Assembly: GCA_023376005.1 (NCBI GenBank)
Contig: CM042181.1
Coordinates: 15,746,445 to 15,810,444, forward strand
DNA: 64,000 bases
Origin: Doryteuthis pealeii
Taxonomy: Eukaryota; Mollusca; Cephalopoda; Myopsida; Loliginidae
Direction of reading: 5' to 3'
Shown here in pieces: positions 24,470 through 35,259 of this stretch. The notes beneath the pieces were generated by a model that was not told the DNA's origin, ran no database searches, and worked only from the letters and a program-made list of their open reading frames with translations. The position numbers and the translations under genes are program-made. Positions within the stretch are counted from its first letter, which is position 1, and every line of letters starts with the position of its first letter.

Positions 24470-27060
24470 GCATTACAAGCATTTAGCTGAAAAAACCCTA
24501 ACATTTTCAAATTTGCGACCTTAATCATTTAAATTTGCAATTTCTCGAGTATTTCTAAAACCAATCTTAAAAATATTTATATGGTTGGAAAGAGAATAGA
24601 ATAATCTTTCTAAAAATTATTTTTATCGGTTTTCATCAATTAAATTATTTTTTACACGAGCTAAAACCGTATTTTTGGTTTATTTGCAATTCTCGAGTAT
24701 TTCTTAACCAATCTTAAAAATATTTATATGGTTGGAAAGAGAATAGAATAATCTTTCTAAATATTATTTTTATCGGTTTTCATCAATTAAATTATTTTTA
24801 CACGAGCTAAAACCGTATTTTCGGTTTATTTGCAATTTCTCGAGTATTCTTAACCAATCTTAAAATATTTATATGGTTGGAAAGAGAATAGAATAATCTT
24901 TCTAAAAATTATTTTTATCGGTTTTCATCAATTGAATTATTTTTTACAGCGAGTTAAAACCGTATTTTCGGTCGAACAGCTGAAAACAAAAATATGACCG
25001 TTTTTTTTTTTTTAGGATAAATTTTACACACTGTTCTGTTTTTCAAAATCAAAGTGGCTAATCTTAATCAAATTCAAGACTATTTGCTTAAAAAATATAA
25101 GAGAAGCAAAAAAAAAAAAAAAAGCACTATGTCCGTAATATTAGACTTTCAAAATTATTTTCATATAAAATTTGTGAAATTTAAAAATTGCTATATCGTT
25201 CGGGATTTGCTCCGAAAGTTTGGATTTTGAAGAAAAAACTCGAATTTACATGACTTTCGGATTTAAAAACACCCTGTCAATTGACGTAACAAATCGGACC
25301 TTATTGATTTAAAATCACAATTTCTCATATATTTATGGTTCAATCTTAAAAATATTTATATGGTTGGAAAGAAAATAAAATAATCTCTCTAAATATGTAA
25401 TTTGTATGTGTTTTTATTCATTGAAAATTTTTTACAGCGAGTTAAAAATGTATTTTGCTTCAAACAACTGAAAATGGTAGGAATTTTTTTTCCGAGAATA
25501 CATTTTACACTCTACATTTCTTTTGAAAATCTAAGTGGCTAATCTTTATCAATATTCTTGAAATTTTGCACTCAATTAGAAGACACCTGGAAGTACAAAC
25601 GGGGCCTTTTTTTTTGTTTCTAGAACCCGTGGAAGTGAAAATACAATAGTACAAACTCCAAGGCTATTTGTTCAAAATGTGTATGAGAAGCAGAAAAAAA
25701 AAAGCACTATGTCTGTAATATTAGAAAGTTTCAGAATTATTTTGATATATAATGTGTAAAATGTAAAGATTGCTATACCGTTTAGGATTTGCTTCGAAAG
25801 TTTGTATTTTGAAAAAAAAAAAAAAACCCTCAAATTTATTTGTCGGACGGGTGTAAAAGTAGCATTACAAGCATTTAGCTGATAAATGTGGACATTTTAA
25901 AATTTGCAACCTTAATCAGTAAAATTTGTAATTTCTCAAGTATTTCTGAACCAATATTAAAAATATTTAGATGGTTGGGAAAAGAAAAGAAAATAATCTT
26001 CCTAAATATATAAATTTTACATGTTTTTATGAATTTAACAATTTTTTACAGCAAGTTAAAATGATATTTTGCTTAAAAAAAACAAAACATAAAATATGAC
26101 CTTTTTTTTAAAGACTTGTTTTTTTAAATTATAGTAGTATAATATTTCAATATTCTTGAAATTTTACGCTCAATTAGAAGACACATGGAAGTAAAAACGG
26201 CCTTTTTTGTTTCTAGGCCCCGTGAAAGCGAAAATAAAATCGAGTGAATTTGAATTAAAAAATATAATAGAAGCAAAAAAAAAAAAAAAGAAAGAAAAGC
26301 ACTATACCAGTAATAGAATACAGACTGAGGATTATTTCCATATATAATTTGTCAAATAAAAACGATTGTATACCGTCAGGGATTTTGCTCAAAGTTTTAA
26401 TTTTGAAAAGAAAATTGTCAAATTTACTCCATTTTCAAATGTTAACAATTTCTCGTAATTTTGACCGTATCAGCTTAAAAAGGTAATTACTAGCGTATTT
26501 CGGGCCCAATTAAAAAAAAAAATTCATATGGTTGGAAAGAAAAGAAAAGAATCTTTCTGACTATGTAATTTTTATGTGTTTCTTATCCATTGAACCATCT
26601 TTTACAGTGAGTTAAACGGTATTTCGTGTTAAATCGGCCAAAAATGAGTGATAGAAATTTTGTTCCGCGGTTGATTTTTTCTGTGTAAATTTTTTTGTAA
26701 AATCAAAGTGGTTAATCTTTATTAATATTCTTGAAATTTTACAATTAAATAGGAGACACTTTTAACTACAAGCAGAAACTTGTTTTTTTTCTACGAAAAG
26801 GCTAGAAAGAAAGAAAGAAATTCTTTCTTTCTTTCTTTTACTTTCATCTTATTCCTTTTTCATTCTTTCTCTCTCTTTTTACTTACTTTCTTTTTCATAT
26901 CATTCTTTACTTCCTTCTTTTTCTTTCAACTAATTGTTTCTTTCTTTTACATTCCTCCTATGCTTTCTTTATTTATTTTATCTTTTCTTTCTTTCTTTAT
27001 TCTATCTTCACTTTATTTTCTTTCTTTTTGCATTTTTTTTTCTTTTCTTTGGGAGTGAAA
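24470..27060. repeat. Diverged tandem repeat field
   Basis: Three close copies of a unit of roughly 150-170 bp (marked by ATTTCTCGAGTATT, ATATTTATATGGTTGG and AAACCGTATTTTCGGT) run from 24535 to 24975. They are followed by more diverged, longer units at about 25260-25860, 25880-26430 and 26440-27180, each with the blocks ATATGGTTGGAAAG, AGTGGCTAATCTT and AAAAAAGCACTATG. It ends in a homopurine/homopyrimidine TTTC tract (26800-27055). No gene is seen; the low-complexity ORF at 26780 is an artefact of this tract. Confidence 0.7.
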
Positions 27061-27180
27061 CTACAATAGACCAAATTTAAAAGTAATTTCTTCCAAAAAT
27101 ATAAGATAAAAAAAAAAAGCACTCTATGCCTTAGGATTATTTTCATGTGAAATAAAAATGATTGTATACCGTCAGGGATT

Positions 27181-27295
27181 TGGTCTCATCAGCAGTGCAT
27201 ACCACAATCTCCGCCACTAGAGATTGAACCAGTGGACCACAGCGTGAAGAGCGGGGACTTAACACACTGGGCCACCAGCCCATGCCACAAACGGA
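27181..27295 (-). mobile_element. tRNA-promoter element with half a hammerhead ribozyme (T4)
   Basis: On the minus strand: box A TGGCCCAGTGTG (complement of 27263-27274), box B GGTTCAATCT (complement of 27221-27230), then GTGGTATGCACTGCTGATGAGACC. The last part is the 5' half of the hammerhead seen complete at 27458-27502: stem I strand GCACTG, core CTGATGA (complement of 27186-27192) and stem II strand GACC. The 3' half is missing. It shows that this hammerhead belongs to a SINE-like, Pol III-type element. Confidence 0.7.
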
Positions 27296-27457
27296 GAATG
27301 CCAAATCATCTAGTCAATGGTAACATTAATTCAAATGCGCAGTCACTTAACCTATATTGCCATGTATCCTAACGAAGGATTACAGAGGGCAAGGGCACCT
27401 CTAGGACAACGACTTCCCAATTCGGGGCCTGCATCTACAGAACGAAACCTGTGGTAT

Positions 27458-27502
27458 GCACTGCTGATGAGACCAAAGGAGGTCGAAACAGCTGTCCAGT
27501 GC
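27458..27502 (+). ncRNA. Type-I hammerhead self-cleaving ribozyme
   Basis: All core parts are present in order. Stem I strand GCACTG (27458-27463); CTGATGA (27464-27470); stem II GACC/GGTC (27471-27474 with 27481-27484, loop AAAGGA); GAAA (27485-27488); a very short stem III within ACAGCTGT (27488-27495); cleavage triplet GTC ending at 27496; stem I strand CAGTGC (27497-27502), pairing perfectly over 6 bp with the first strand. A short stem III opened through stem I is typical of the hammerheads of Penelope-like elements and retrozymes. Predicted cleavage is after 27496. It lies in a frame readable as protein, but I consider the RNA the functional unit. Confidence 0.88.
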
Positions 27503-27770
27503 TCCAGATGTCGCAAATGGTGTTTGCCGAGTTGTCTGGTCGTGGTAATATGATTCAAAATTATCAATTATATATATAATTCCTCTATAAAAAAAAATTC
27601 CATATATATATATCTATTATTATACTAAAGCTGAGTTTATCAACCTTCTCCAGCTAAAGGATTTTTTTCTATTTATATTATGGACACAATATTTATACTT
27701 AGATATTCCTTGGTGTTAGCACTACAAAGTGTATGAAAAAAAATTCAGTTTAATTGGTTTTAATTAGGCG

Positions 27771-27784
<14 letters not shown>

Positions 27785-27808
<24 letters not shown>

Positions 27809-28275
27809 GTGGACAATGTGTTTGAAATGGCAAAGGCGGGCAATTTTTGGAAGATTATGTGCTTAATTAAAGTCATACCTAATTTGTTAATTAATTAATT
27901 ATAATTAAATGAATTAGGCGTGCATATCGGTTTAAATGTAAAGCGTAAACAAATCGAGAAAAAGTCAATCTCTGTATGTACATTTCAGCCTATTAGGCCT
28001 CATCAGGAGAGTTATAGACAGGGCAGTGCTTTGTGCATGATTCGAACCCTACCTGTTAGGCTGACACTCAAACCATTACACTAGCTGGCTTCATCAGAAT
28101 TTCTATTTATTTTAAACTGATGTGTATATCGCACTTCTTGGGCGACTTATGGCACGACAGTATGAAGTGGACAAACAATGTGTTTGAAATGGCGAAGGCC
28201 GACAATTTTTGGAAGATTATGTTCTTTAATTAACAAATTAGGTATGACTTTAATTAAGCACATAATCTTCCAAAA
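27785..28275. repeat. Direct and inverted duplications around a TA tract
   Basis: The phrase TATGAAGTGGACAA...TGTTTGAAATGG...AATTTTTGGAAGATTATG occurs at about 27804 and 28161. At 28205-28270 the segment TTGGAAGATTATG...ATTAACAAATTAGG is followed by its inverted complement, so a hairpin can form. The block surrounds tRNA-promoter element T5. Confidence 0.6.
27960..28100 (-). mobile_element. tRNA-promoter element with hammerhead-like 3' part (T5)
   Basis: On the minus strand: box A-like TAGTGTAATGGTTT (complement of about 28070-28083), box B GGGTTCGAATC (complement of about 28039-28049), then a hammerhead-like fold. The fold has CTGATGA (complement of 28000-28006), stem II GGCCT/AGGCT with loop AAT, GAAA (complement of 27983-27986), stem III ATG/CAT with a 2-nt loop, and a U-A cleavage position. 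Stem I shows four pairs (CTCT with AGAG) after one mismatch. Layout and order match T4. Confidence 0.65.
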
Positions 28276-28369
28276 ATATATATATATATATTATAAAATA
28301 TTAAAATTCAAAGGCAATACAATGCGTATAAAAAATAAAGACAAAAAGATGTTTTATATGTCTTATTGA

Positions 28370-28395
28370 TTTCGAAGCTAGAGCTTCATCATCAG
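28370..28395 (-). ncRNA. Hammerhead-like core, decayed
   Basis: The minus strand reads CTGATGA, one extra T, stem II GAAGC/GCTTC with loop TCTA, then GAAA. I could not find a convincing stem I or stem III partner, so this is probably a remnant. Confidence 0.4.
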
Positions 28396-28765
28396 AGTTT
28401 ATTTTCAGAAATGACGTGCTTATGGTTTTTTATTTGTGTGGTTATAATTTCTCTTCTTATTTCCTTTTCCTCTCTTTCTTCTTCTCCTTTATGAATGAAA
28501 TGGGCGAATAACTGTAATTTCTTATTTCTCTCTTTTTTTTTTCTTTTTTAAGTTTGTTGAGAACAAGGCTGACATCCGGTAAAATGTTGCCAATATGTTG
28601 CGACCGTGTAGACATGTCAAAATTTAAAAACAAAAATGAACAAATAAATAAAAACCGTTAATAGAAAAATTTACATACTTAGCTTTTGTTTCGCTTTCAC
28701 CTTTCCTTTTGTTATTCTTTCTTTTTTTTTTGGTGTTATTTCTCTTTTTCTTTTTTATCCCCTGT

Positions 28766-28803
<38 letters not shown>

Positions 28804-28825
28804 TCTCATATATATATATATATAT

Positions 28826-28872
<47 letters not shown>

Positions 28873-29230
28873 TCTCATATATATATATATATATATTCTC
28901 TCATATATATATATATATTATCTCATATATATATATATATATACACACACAAATTCAAACCTGAATAAATAACCATACATTTTTTTAATTAATAAATAGT
29001 ATCTTATTTTACAACTGAAAAAGTTGTTTAAAAAACCTTCCAGTCGTCCGTTTTTTATATATCTTAAATTCAAATACGTTACATATAAACCGGAAATGAA
29101 ACAGACAATATTAGCTACAATAAACAATTCAAATCATTTCTCAAGAGAACTTCACAAAGGTAAGATATCCATTTAATTCTATTCAGTTTTGATTTTTAAG
29201 TTTAATTTTCTTATTATCTTCTCCAATACG
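28396..29230. other. No gene; (TA)n(TCTC) microsatellite at 28769-28944
   Basis: Pyrimidine-rich sequence leads into a compound TA/TCTCA microsatellite and a short CA tract. ORFs reading as isoleucine-tyrosine runs come from this microsatellite and are not genes. Confidence 0.8.
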
Positions 29231-29853
29231 TCTTATTATAATGGAGATTGTGTGTTTGTCTGTCTGTAACCGAAACTATTTCTATGCAGTCACAATTCCT
29301 TTAGTTATTTACATCATATTCTCCATGATTTTATTTTTATTTAAACCTCAATTATTAATAAAATTGTTTTACATTACTTACACTGTTGACCATATCTACA
29401 TGCTAATAACATGCAATTGTATTTATATATACAAGAAAATAGCGGTTTACAGTGTGAATGGGAAGGCTAATTTGCATATTGATCTTAATAAATATATGCT
29501 TAGTATTATTGATTTCTAATTGTTTGGTTTTATATAAATGAATATGAGCAAAAATCTCGGGGATAAATCTTAAAAGAAATTCATTAAAAAGAAGAAATAA
29601 CTGTAATTTCATTCTTTACTTCTTATTTTAACTAAATAGTTAATTTAGGAAAATTTACCAATGAAAGACAGGAGTAAGGGAAAATGATGGAAGAGTTAGT
29701 TTTAAAGTTGTTCTATTTTTAAATCATACCCCCTCTGTTCAAATATTTTTATCTGAATTCTTATTCAGTTTCTTTGGCTTTTCTAATTTAACATGGTATT
29801 TTATTATATTAAAACTTAAACAATTGCACCCGGAGGGTGGATATATTTGCTAG
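29231..29853 (+). mobile_element. Helitron copy H5, complete non-autonomous (623 bp)
   Basis: Family termini TCTTATTATAATGG and CTAG before T. The hairpin is slightly decayed (GCACCC-GGA-GGGTGG). The preceding base is G rather than the usual A. Confidence 0.82.
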
Positions 29854-29997
29854 TATATATTAACTATATTAATTGAATGCTTCAAAAGAGTCCAGGAAAA
29901 AATGAGAAAGATTTTCCCTTAAGGATTTCTCTTAAGAACCCCCCCCCCCCATTGAGAGAAATCCTCTGGAAAATTTTAACGCATTTCATTTCATTCA

Positions 29998-30230
29998 TTA
30001 ACTCTTAACATCCCGTTAAGAATTTTCAAAGTCCAGAGCCCAATTCCCATAACCATTTATCAAAAATGGGTAAAAATGGCCGTTTCATTAAAAGTTACCT
30101 GCTATTTCCCTTGAATTAAAGATTTCTAAATATGTTTAATATTACATTTCAACAAAGGCTATCATTTGGGGTAGATTAGGAAAATGAATGTCACTTCCAG
30201 CCGGGTGGAATGAGGTGGTATAGGAGTTAA
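29998..30230 (+). mobile_element. piggyBac-like MITE, copy 1
   Basis: TTAA at 29998-30001 and 30227-30230 flank an element starting CTCTTAACATCC. The sister copy at 38622-38852 has inverted ends CTCTTAATATCC and GGATGATAAGAG. TTAA target duplication with short inverted ends is the piggyBac pattern. No ORF. The 3' end of this copy is shortened. Confidence 0.65.
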
Positions 30231-30370
30231 TTCCTAACTATATAGAAATATAAATGAATAAAAAACAAAGCTTTGTATTTGTAAGGATTTTTTTATTTTT
30301 TTTACAATAAAGATTAATATCCAACAGTAGCTGGGCATCATCCTGAAAGAAAATACAAAGAGAAAAAGTT

Positions 30371-30407
<37 letters not shown>

Positions 30408-30408
<1 letters not shown>

Positions 30409-31050
30409 CTTATTATAATGGAGATTGTGGATTTATTTGTCTGTAACCGAAACTATATCACTATACAAGTCACAATTCCCTTAGTTATTTACATCATATT
30501 CTCTATGATTTTATTTTTTTTATTTAAACCTCAATTATTAATAAAATTGTTTTATATCATTAATACTGTTGACCATATCTACTTACTATTAACATGCAAT
30601 TGTATTTATATATACAACAAAATAGGTTTACAGTGTGAATAGGAAGGCTAATTTGCATATTGATCTTAAAAAATTGATTTTAATGAATATGTGCTTAGTA
30701 TTATTGACTTCAATTTTTTTGGTTTTATCTTAATGAATATGAGAAAAAATCTCGGGGATAAATATTAAAAGAAATCCATTAACAAGAAGAAATAACTGTG
30801 ATATTATCCTTTACTTCCTATTTTAACTAAATAGTTAAATTACGAAAATTTACCAATGAAAGACGGGAGTAATGGAAAATGATGGAAGAGTTAGTTTCCA
30901 AGTTGTTCTATTTTTCAATCATACCCCCTCTGTTTCAAATCTTTTTTATCTGCATTCTTATTCAGTTTCATTTGCCTTTGTAATTTAACATGATATTTTA
31001 TTATATTAAAACTTAAATACTTGCACCTGGAGGGTGCATATATTTGCTAG
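30408..31050 (+). mobile_element. Helitron copy H6, complete non-autonomous (643 bp)
   Basis: Inserted between A and T in an (AAT)n tract: (TAA)n precedes 30408 and (TAA)n resumes at 31051. Family 5' terminus, near-intact hairpin (GCACCT-GGA-GGGTGC) and CTAG. Confidence 0.85.
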
Positions 31051-31051
31051 T

Positions 31052-31632
31052 AATAATAATAAACTATACACGACTGGATTGGGAAGGTGATCCACTGGGA
31101 ATTATGCAAGAAATTAAATTTTGACCACACAACAAAATGGTATATGCATAAACCAGAATCTGTTCTTGAGAACGAAACGCATAAAATTCTCTGGGACTTT
31201 GAAATTAAAACGGATCACCTTATCCCAGCAAGAAGGCCAGACCTAGTGTTGATTAACAAAAAAGAAAGAACTTGTCAACTGGTGGATTTTGCAGTGCCAG
31301 CAGATCACAGGGTGAAGTTAAAGGAAAATGAAAAAATTGACAAATATCTGGACCTTGCCAGAGAACTGAAAAAGTTATGGAATATGAAAGTGAAAGTGAT
31401 ACCAATTGTAGATGGTGCACTTGGAACAGTCCCAAAAGGATTAGAAAAGGGCTTGGAAAGTTTGGATATCAGAGGAAGGATTGAAACCATTCAGAACACT
31501 GCACTGCTGCAATCTGCCAGGATACTCAGAAGAGTCCTGGAGACCTGAGGAGACTTGCTGTCACTCAGACTCCAGTGAAAGACCATCAGCTAACACTGAT
31601 GTGAAAACTCAAAAGGTGTAAATAATAATAAA
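31052..31632 (+). pseudogene. LINE 3' end with restriction-like endonuclease domain
   Basis: The open frame, which extends upstream of the ATG at 31087 (HDWIGKVIHWELCKKLNF), encodes the C-terminal part of a non-LTR retrotransposon protein. ARRPDLVLI (P51, D52 from the ATG) followed 15 residues later by D67 in VDFAVP, then K and KIDKY (K86, Y87), resembles the PD-(D/E)xK endonuclease at the C-terminus of R2-type LINEs. The protein ends with ARILRRVLET and a stop at 31546-31548; the 3' UTR ends in (TAA)n. No RT domain is present, so the copy is 5'-truncated. Clade assignment is inference. Confidence 0.7.
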
Positions 31633-31852
31633 AGTTACTGGGATTCTTATATTACTATTTTACTCCTTGTGAGTATTTTTTTTAACTGGCAGTTGTTGAA
31701 ATTTTTGAAGATATAAGGCGTGTGCCAGATGGCTACTTCTACATATAGACTCGCCTACTACCACGTGACCAGCCTTCTTATCCAATCACTGGCAGTGCTG
31801 CTGTTGTTGTATTTATACTAGCTTGATTCTTAACCTTGGCTCATTCATACTT

Positions 31853-32222
31853 AGATGGTTTGGTTTGTTTTACGGCATATCAACCTCAGTGGGTCATTTA
31901 ATGCCGATAAAGTTTTGAAATAAATCAATTCTTAATGGATAATACAATTTTTTTTATAAATACATTTTTCTATTTAACCTATAGATGGGACCCTAACAGG
32001 TACTACCACTCCAGGTCAGAGTGGACCAGGGAGCAATGGTGATGAAGGGGTGCTCCACATTCCCCAAACCTCCAAAACTGGAACCTCACCATCAGAGAGT
32101 TTAACGTCATTCCCAGGACATGTAGACCCGCAGTCACCGCCTTCTAGCACCCATATGATAAAAAGGGGTTGGGGCTTGCCATGAGGGCAATAGGGTTGGG
32201 AAAATCATATAGGTGCTAGTCC
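31853..32222 (-). mobile_element. SINE-like copy S5, full length
   Basis: Tail at the left (complement of TACGGCATATCAACC, about 31871), body through CACCATCAGAGAG to TAGGTGCTAG at 32222. Well matched to S6 and S7. No clear Pol III boxes could be assigned, so it could also be the 3' end of an unseen LINE. Confidence 0.75.
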
Positions 32223-32715
32223 TTTTACAATTGGCCAAGGATGGCGGCCAGATACTCAATAGCAGTTTTTCCACTGGAGTCCGAGTAACAGTAAGTTTCT
32301 GAGTATTCTAGTCGATTTTAACTTGATCTCGATCCTTTCTATCATTTCCAAGCCTTTGGAGATCATCCCAAGTGCTCAAGCTACAATTGGTATCACTGTC
32401 ACCATCATATTTCAGTTCTCTAGCAAGATCCAAGTATTTGGATATTCACTTTATTTTATACATCATACAGTGTTTTTTTAATTTTTACATAGGGATTTAA
32501 ATGTGGAATCCCATGAGGATTCAACCCACGATTCAGTAATAATGGATCTGCGGGACTAACTTAAAAAAAAAAAAAAAAAAAAAAAAACCTCTGCCAGACA
32601 ATGCTTCTAGTAGTTACAATTGGATAATTTCTAACTTTATTTACTGCTTAAAAAGCAAATTTCTACAGATTCCAACAAATTGTGCAGTTTTGAATATAAA
32701 GTGATGAATTTAGAA

Positions 32716-32750
<35 letters not shown>

Positions 32751-32768
32751 AATGGCGTTCATTATTGA

Positions 32769-33402
32769 CTCTTAACACCCCGTTGAGAATTTTCAAAGTC
32801 CAGAGGAGCCCCATTCCTATAAGGATTTATCAAAAAAAAAAAAAAGCTAACAATTGCCTTTTCATTTAAAGTTACTCGAGTTACTCCCCTTGAATTAAAT
32901 ACTTCTAAATATAATAGAAACTTTTTTTTTTTTTAAGGCAGTTGACAATGCAATATATGTTGAAAATTATGTTTATTTACCTTTTTTTTTCTCTCCCTTT
33001 TTTAACATACTTAATATTTTCGGAATAAAATTCCATCATCAGAGTTGTTAGAAGTTTTTTAAAAGTACTAGGTGTTTTTTTTTTTTTTAAATAGTACTTA
33101 TGAAAAAAAAAAAAAAACACCCCGTACTTTAAAAAAACTTCTAACTCTGATGATGGAATTTTATTCCGAAAATAGTATGTTAAAAAAAAAAAATTTTCAA
33201 CATATATTGCATTGTCAACTGCCTTCAAAAAATTTCTATTACACTTACGCACAATGCTTCAAACACACTATAAAAAAAACAAAAAAACCCTTTACTTCTA
33301 AATACGTTTAATACTACATTTAAACAAAAGCATTTGGAGTAGATTAGAAAAATTAATGTGACTTCTGGACGGGTGGAATGAGGTGGTATAGGACATTAAG
33401 AG
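32769..33402 (+). mobile_element. piggyBac-like MITE, copy 2, with nested foldback
   Basis: Starts CTCTTAACACCC after TTGA and ends before TTAA at 33403-33406. At about 32911-33291 it is interrupted by an element flanked by TACTTCTAAATA on both sides (about 32898-32909 and 33292-33303), a target duplication of about 12 bp. Confidence 0.6.
32919..33241. mobile_element. Foldback element carrying hammerhead-like cores in both arms
   Basis: Inverted arms (about 32919-33065 and 33125-33241) share GGCAGTTGACAATGC, CAACATATATTGC and GGAATAAAATTCC. Each arm contains CTGATGA-T-GGAAT/ATTCC-GAAAA (plus strand from about 33137; minus strand complement from about 33045), the order of a hammerhead core with stem II. 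Stem III is not convincing. Reads at 32977-33252 and 33072-33311 are chance ORFs in the arms. Confidence 0.6.
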
Positions 33403-33434
33403 TTAAAGATTTAAACTGTTTTTTTTTTTAAATT

Positions 33435-33516
33435 CAATTATCTAGTATTAAACAGGCTCATTGCTTAACTTCAGTGATCTAGCAGGAATTAGTGCTTCCA
33501 GCGTGACCTGACCGCA
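33435..33516 (-). mobile_element. 5S rRNA-derived SINE head (F1)
   Basis: The reverse complement follows the 5S rRNA internal-promoter region: CACTGAAGTTAAGC, GAGCCTGTTTAATACTAG. Truncated before the C-box end and tail. Confidence 0.55.
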
Positions 33517-33638
33517 AAGTGTACGTTTCATAATGTCTTAAGTCAAAGAATCTTTAAAAAGCAAAAAACATTAGATATAATAAAAAAATAATTACCTTCT
33601 CTCACTTGAAGCATCTTTAATTCTGCAAATAGAAAATG

Positions 33639-33639
<1 letters not shown>

Positions 33640-33671
<32 letters not shown>
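33640..33671. repeat. (TA)n microsatellite
   Basis: Simple TA tract. Comparable TA tracts lie at 36046-36064, 37080-37125, 40139-40173, 42055-42096, 44787-44809 and 63042-63063. Confidence 0.9.
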
Positions 33672-33891
33672 AATAATAAGCAACAGATAAGCAAGACAAA
33701 ATCTGGTGAAAAAAAAGAAGAAAGAGTCCAAAATCAAATATAACAAATAAGAGAGCACTCCACTTATAAAGCGATGGTTAACAAGTTTGTCTATATGAGT
33801 AAAATCAATTCTTACTCGGTGCTGCACAGTCTTACTAATATTGGGCTGTGACAGACCAATTTAAACACAAATTACCAATATACCAACAAGA

Positions 33892-34225
33892 TGGTTGGTT
33901 GGTCGTTTTTACGCCAGATCAACCCTTTTGATTTTTACAGTACCCGCTTTGCTTAAATGGTTACCCATAGCAACAAGGTGGTTTGTATGTTTTACGGCAG
34001 ATCAACCCTTTTGGGACCATTTAAAGCCAGATCAAGTCATTTTGATATCGAGTTGCTTATAGTACCTGCTGTTGCTTAAATGGTCACCCATCGCAACAAG
34101 GAAGTTGGTTGTTTTTACGGCAGATCAACCCTTTTGGGATCATTTAAAGCTGAAGTCATTTTAATATCAGGTTGCTTACAGTACCCTGCTGTTGCTTAAA
34201 TGGTCACCCATCACAAAAAGGTGGA
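33892..34225 (-). mobile_element. Three tandem 5S-derived SINE fragments (F2)
   Basis: Three head-to-tail pieces of about 85-125 bp. On the minus strand each runs from a truncated 5S part (GATGGGTGACCATTTAAGCA) through CAGGTACTGTAAG to the tail GGGTTGATCTGCCGTAAAAA. All three lose the 5S portion at the same point, GGGTGACC, which suggests tandem amplification after one truncation event. Confidence 0.65.
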
Positions 34226-34471
34226 TTTATTAAAAACAGCCTCTGATATTTTGACATCTGCAGTGACATTGAATGTTTCAATTTATTCAAATTTTTTTTA
34301 ATATATCGGTAATATAATAACTGGACTACAGTAAAACATTACATATAATGCTTGGAATCTTGACCCCACTCAAAAGACTCCATGTACGAATTGTAACCAG
34401 GGAAAAAATGAAGAGAAAAATAAGATGTGAAAAACCGAATTTGGTAAAGTTTTAATAGATTTATTTTGATG

Positions 34472-34496
34472 TTTCACCCTTTATGGACTTCATTAG
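34472..34496 (-). ncRNA. Hammerhead-like core, degenerate
   Basis: The minus strand reads CTAATGA, AGTCC...GGGT, GAAAC: a hammerhead-like order with one core change (CTAATGA for CTGATGA). Likely inactive. Confidence 0.3.
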
Positions 34497-35090
34497 ATAA
34501 TTTGGAAAAAATATATATTTTTAAATTTTAGGAAAAATATTGGAAATGATACAACAGTCTGAGGTTGTCATGGCAATATAACTAGGAATGTCAACTATGA
34601 AAATTTAAAAAAAAAAAAAAAAAGTTTATTATTCAAATATCGTGAAAATATTATTAGTAATAAATCAAACGGTACAGAGGGTCCGAAAGTCTTCTCACCC
34701 CCATATATTTTTTTTTAAAAAGTGGTAAAATAATTTCATGATACAAGCTGAACTCCGAGAAAAATAATTCAATTTTTTTTTAGAGGTAAAATAATTACAT
34801 AAGTTATATATTATTAAAACAAAAATTAAAGTTGAAACAATATGTAGAGGTGACAAGACCTTCGGACCATTTTGTACATTAAAAATCAGTGAATTTTGAT
34901 AAGTTTAATTTAAAAATCTTATTCAATTCAAACTAATGATATCATACCCATAGCTGCTAATGTTTATCTAGATGCTGTAAACTACTAACACCTAGCTTAA
35001 GGGCATCACTTATATCAAATGTATATAGGGTCACCCTTATTGCCCATGAAAAAGTAATTCTTTGAGCTAGCAACTGTGCTGAATAATACA

Positions 35091-35259
35091 ATTACCTTAT
35101 TTGAAAGATATACATTTATAATATATTCAAACATTAGTCTACACTGTGTTTAGAATATATATATATATATATATATAATATATATATATATATATTCTAA
35201 ACACAGTGTAGACTAATGTTTGAATATATTATAAATGTATATCTTTCAAATAAGGTAAT
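35091..35259. repeat. Perfect palindrome with AT centre
   Basis: Arms of at least 70 bp (35091-35162 and 35188-35259) are exact inverted copies by eye, meeting in a (TA)n centre. The arms begin ATTACCTTATTTGAAAG. Zero divergence is unusual for this window. No ORF. Confidence 0.85.

Noticed and set aside
26780..27058. 92-codon Phe/Ser/Leu-rich ORF
   Set aside because: Lies in a homopyrimidine TTTC tract; pure low complexity.
27317..27553. 78-codon ORF covering the hammerhead
   Set aside because: The RNA structure explains the conservation of this segment better. The protein has no recognisable domain and starts in unrelated sequence.
28686..28972. ORFs reading as long Ile-Tyr runs
   Set aside because: Translation of a TA microsatellite.
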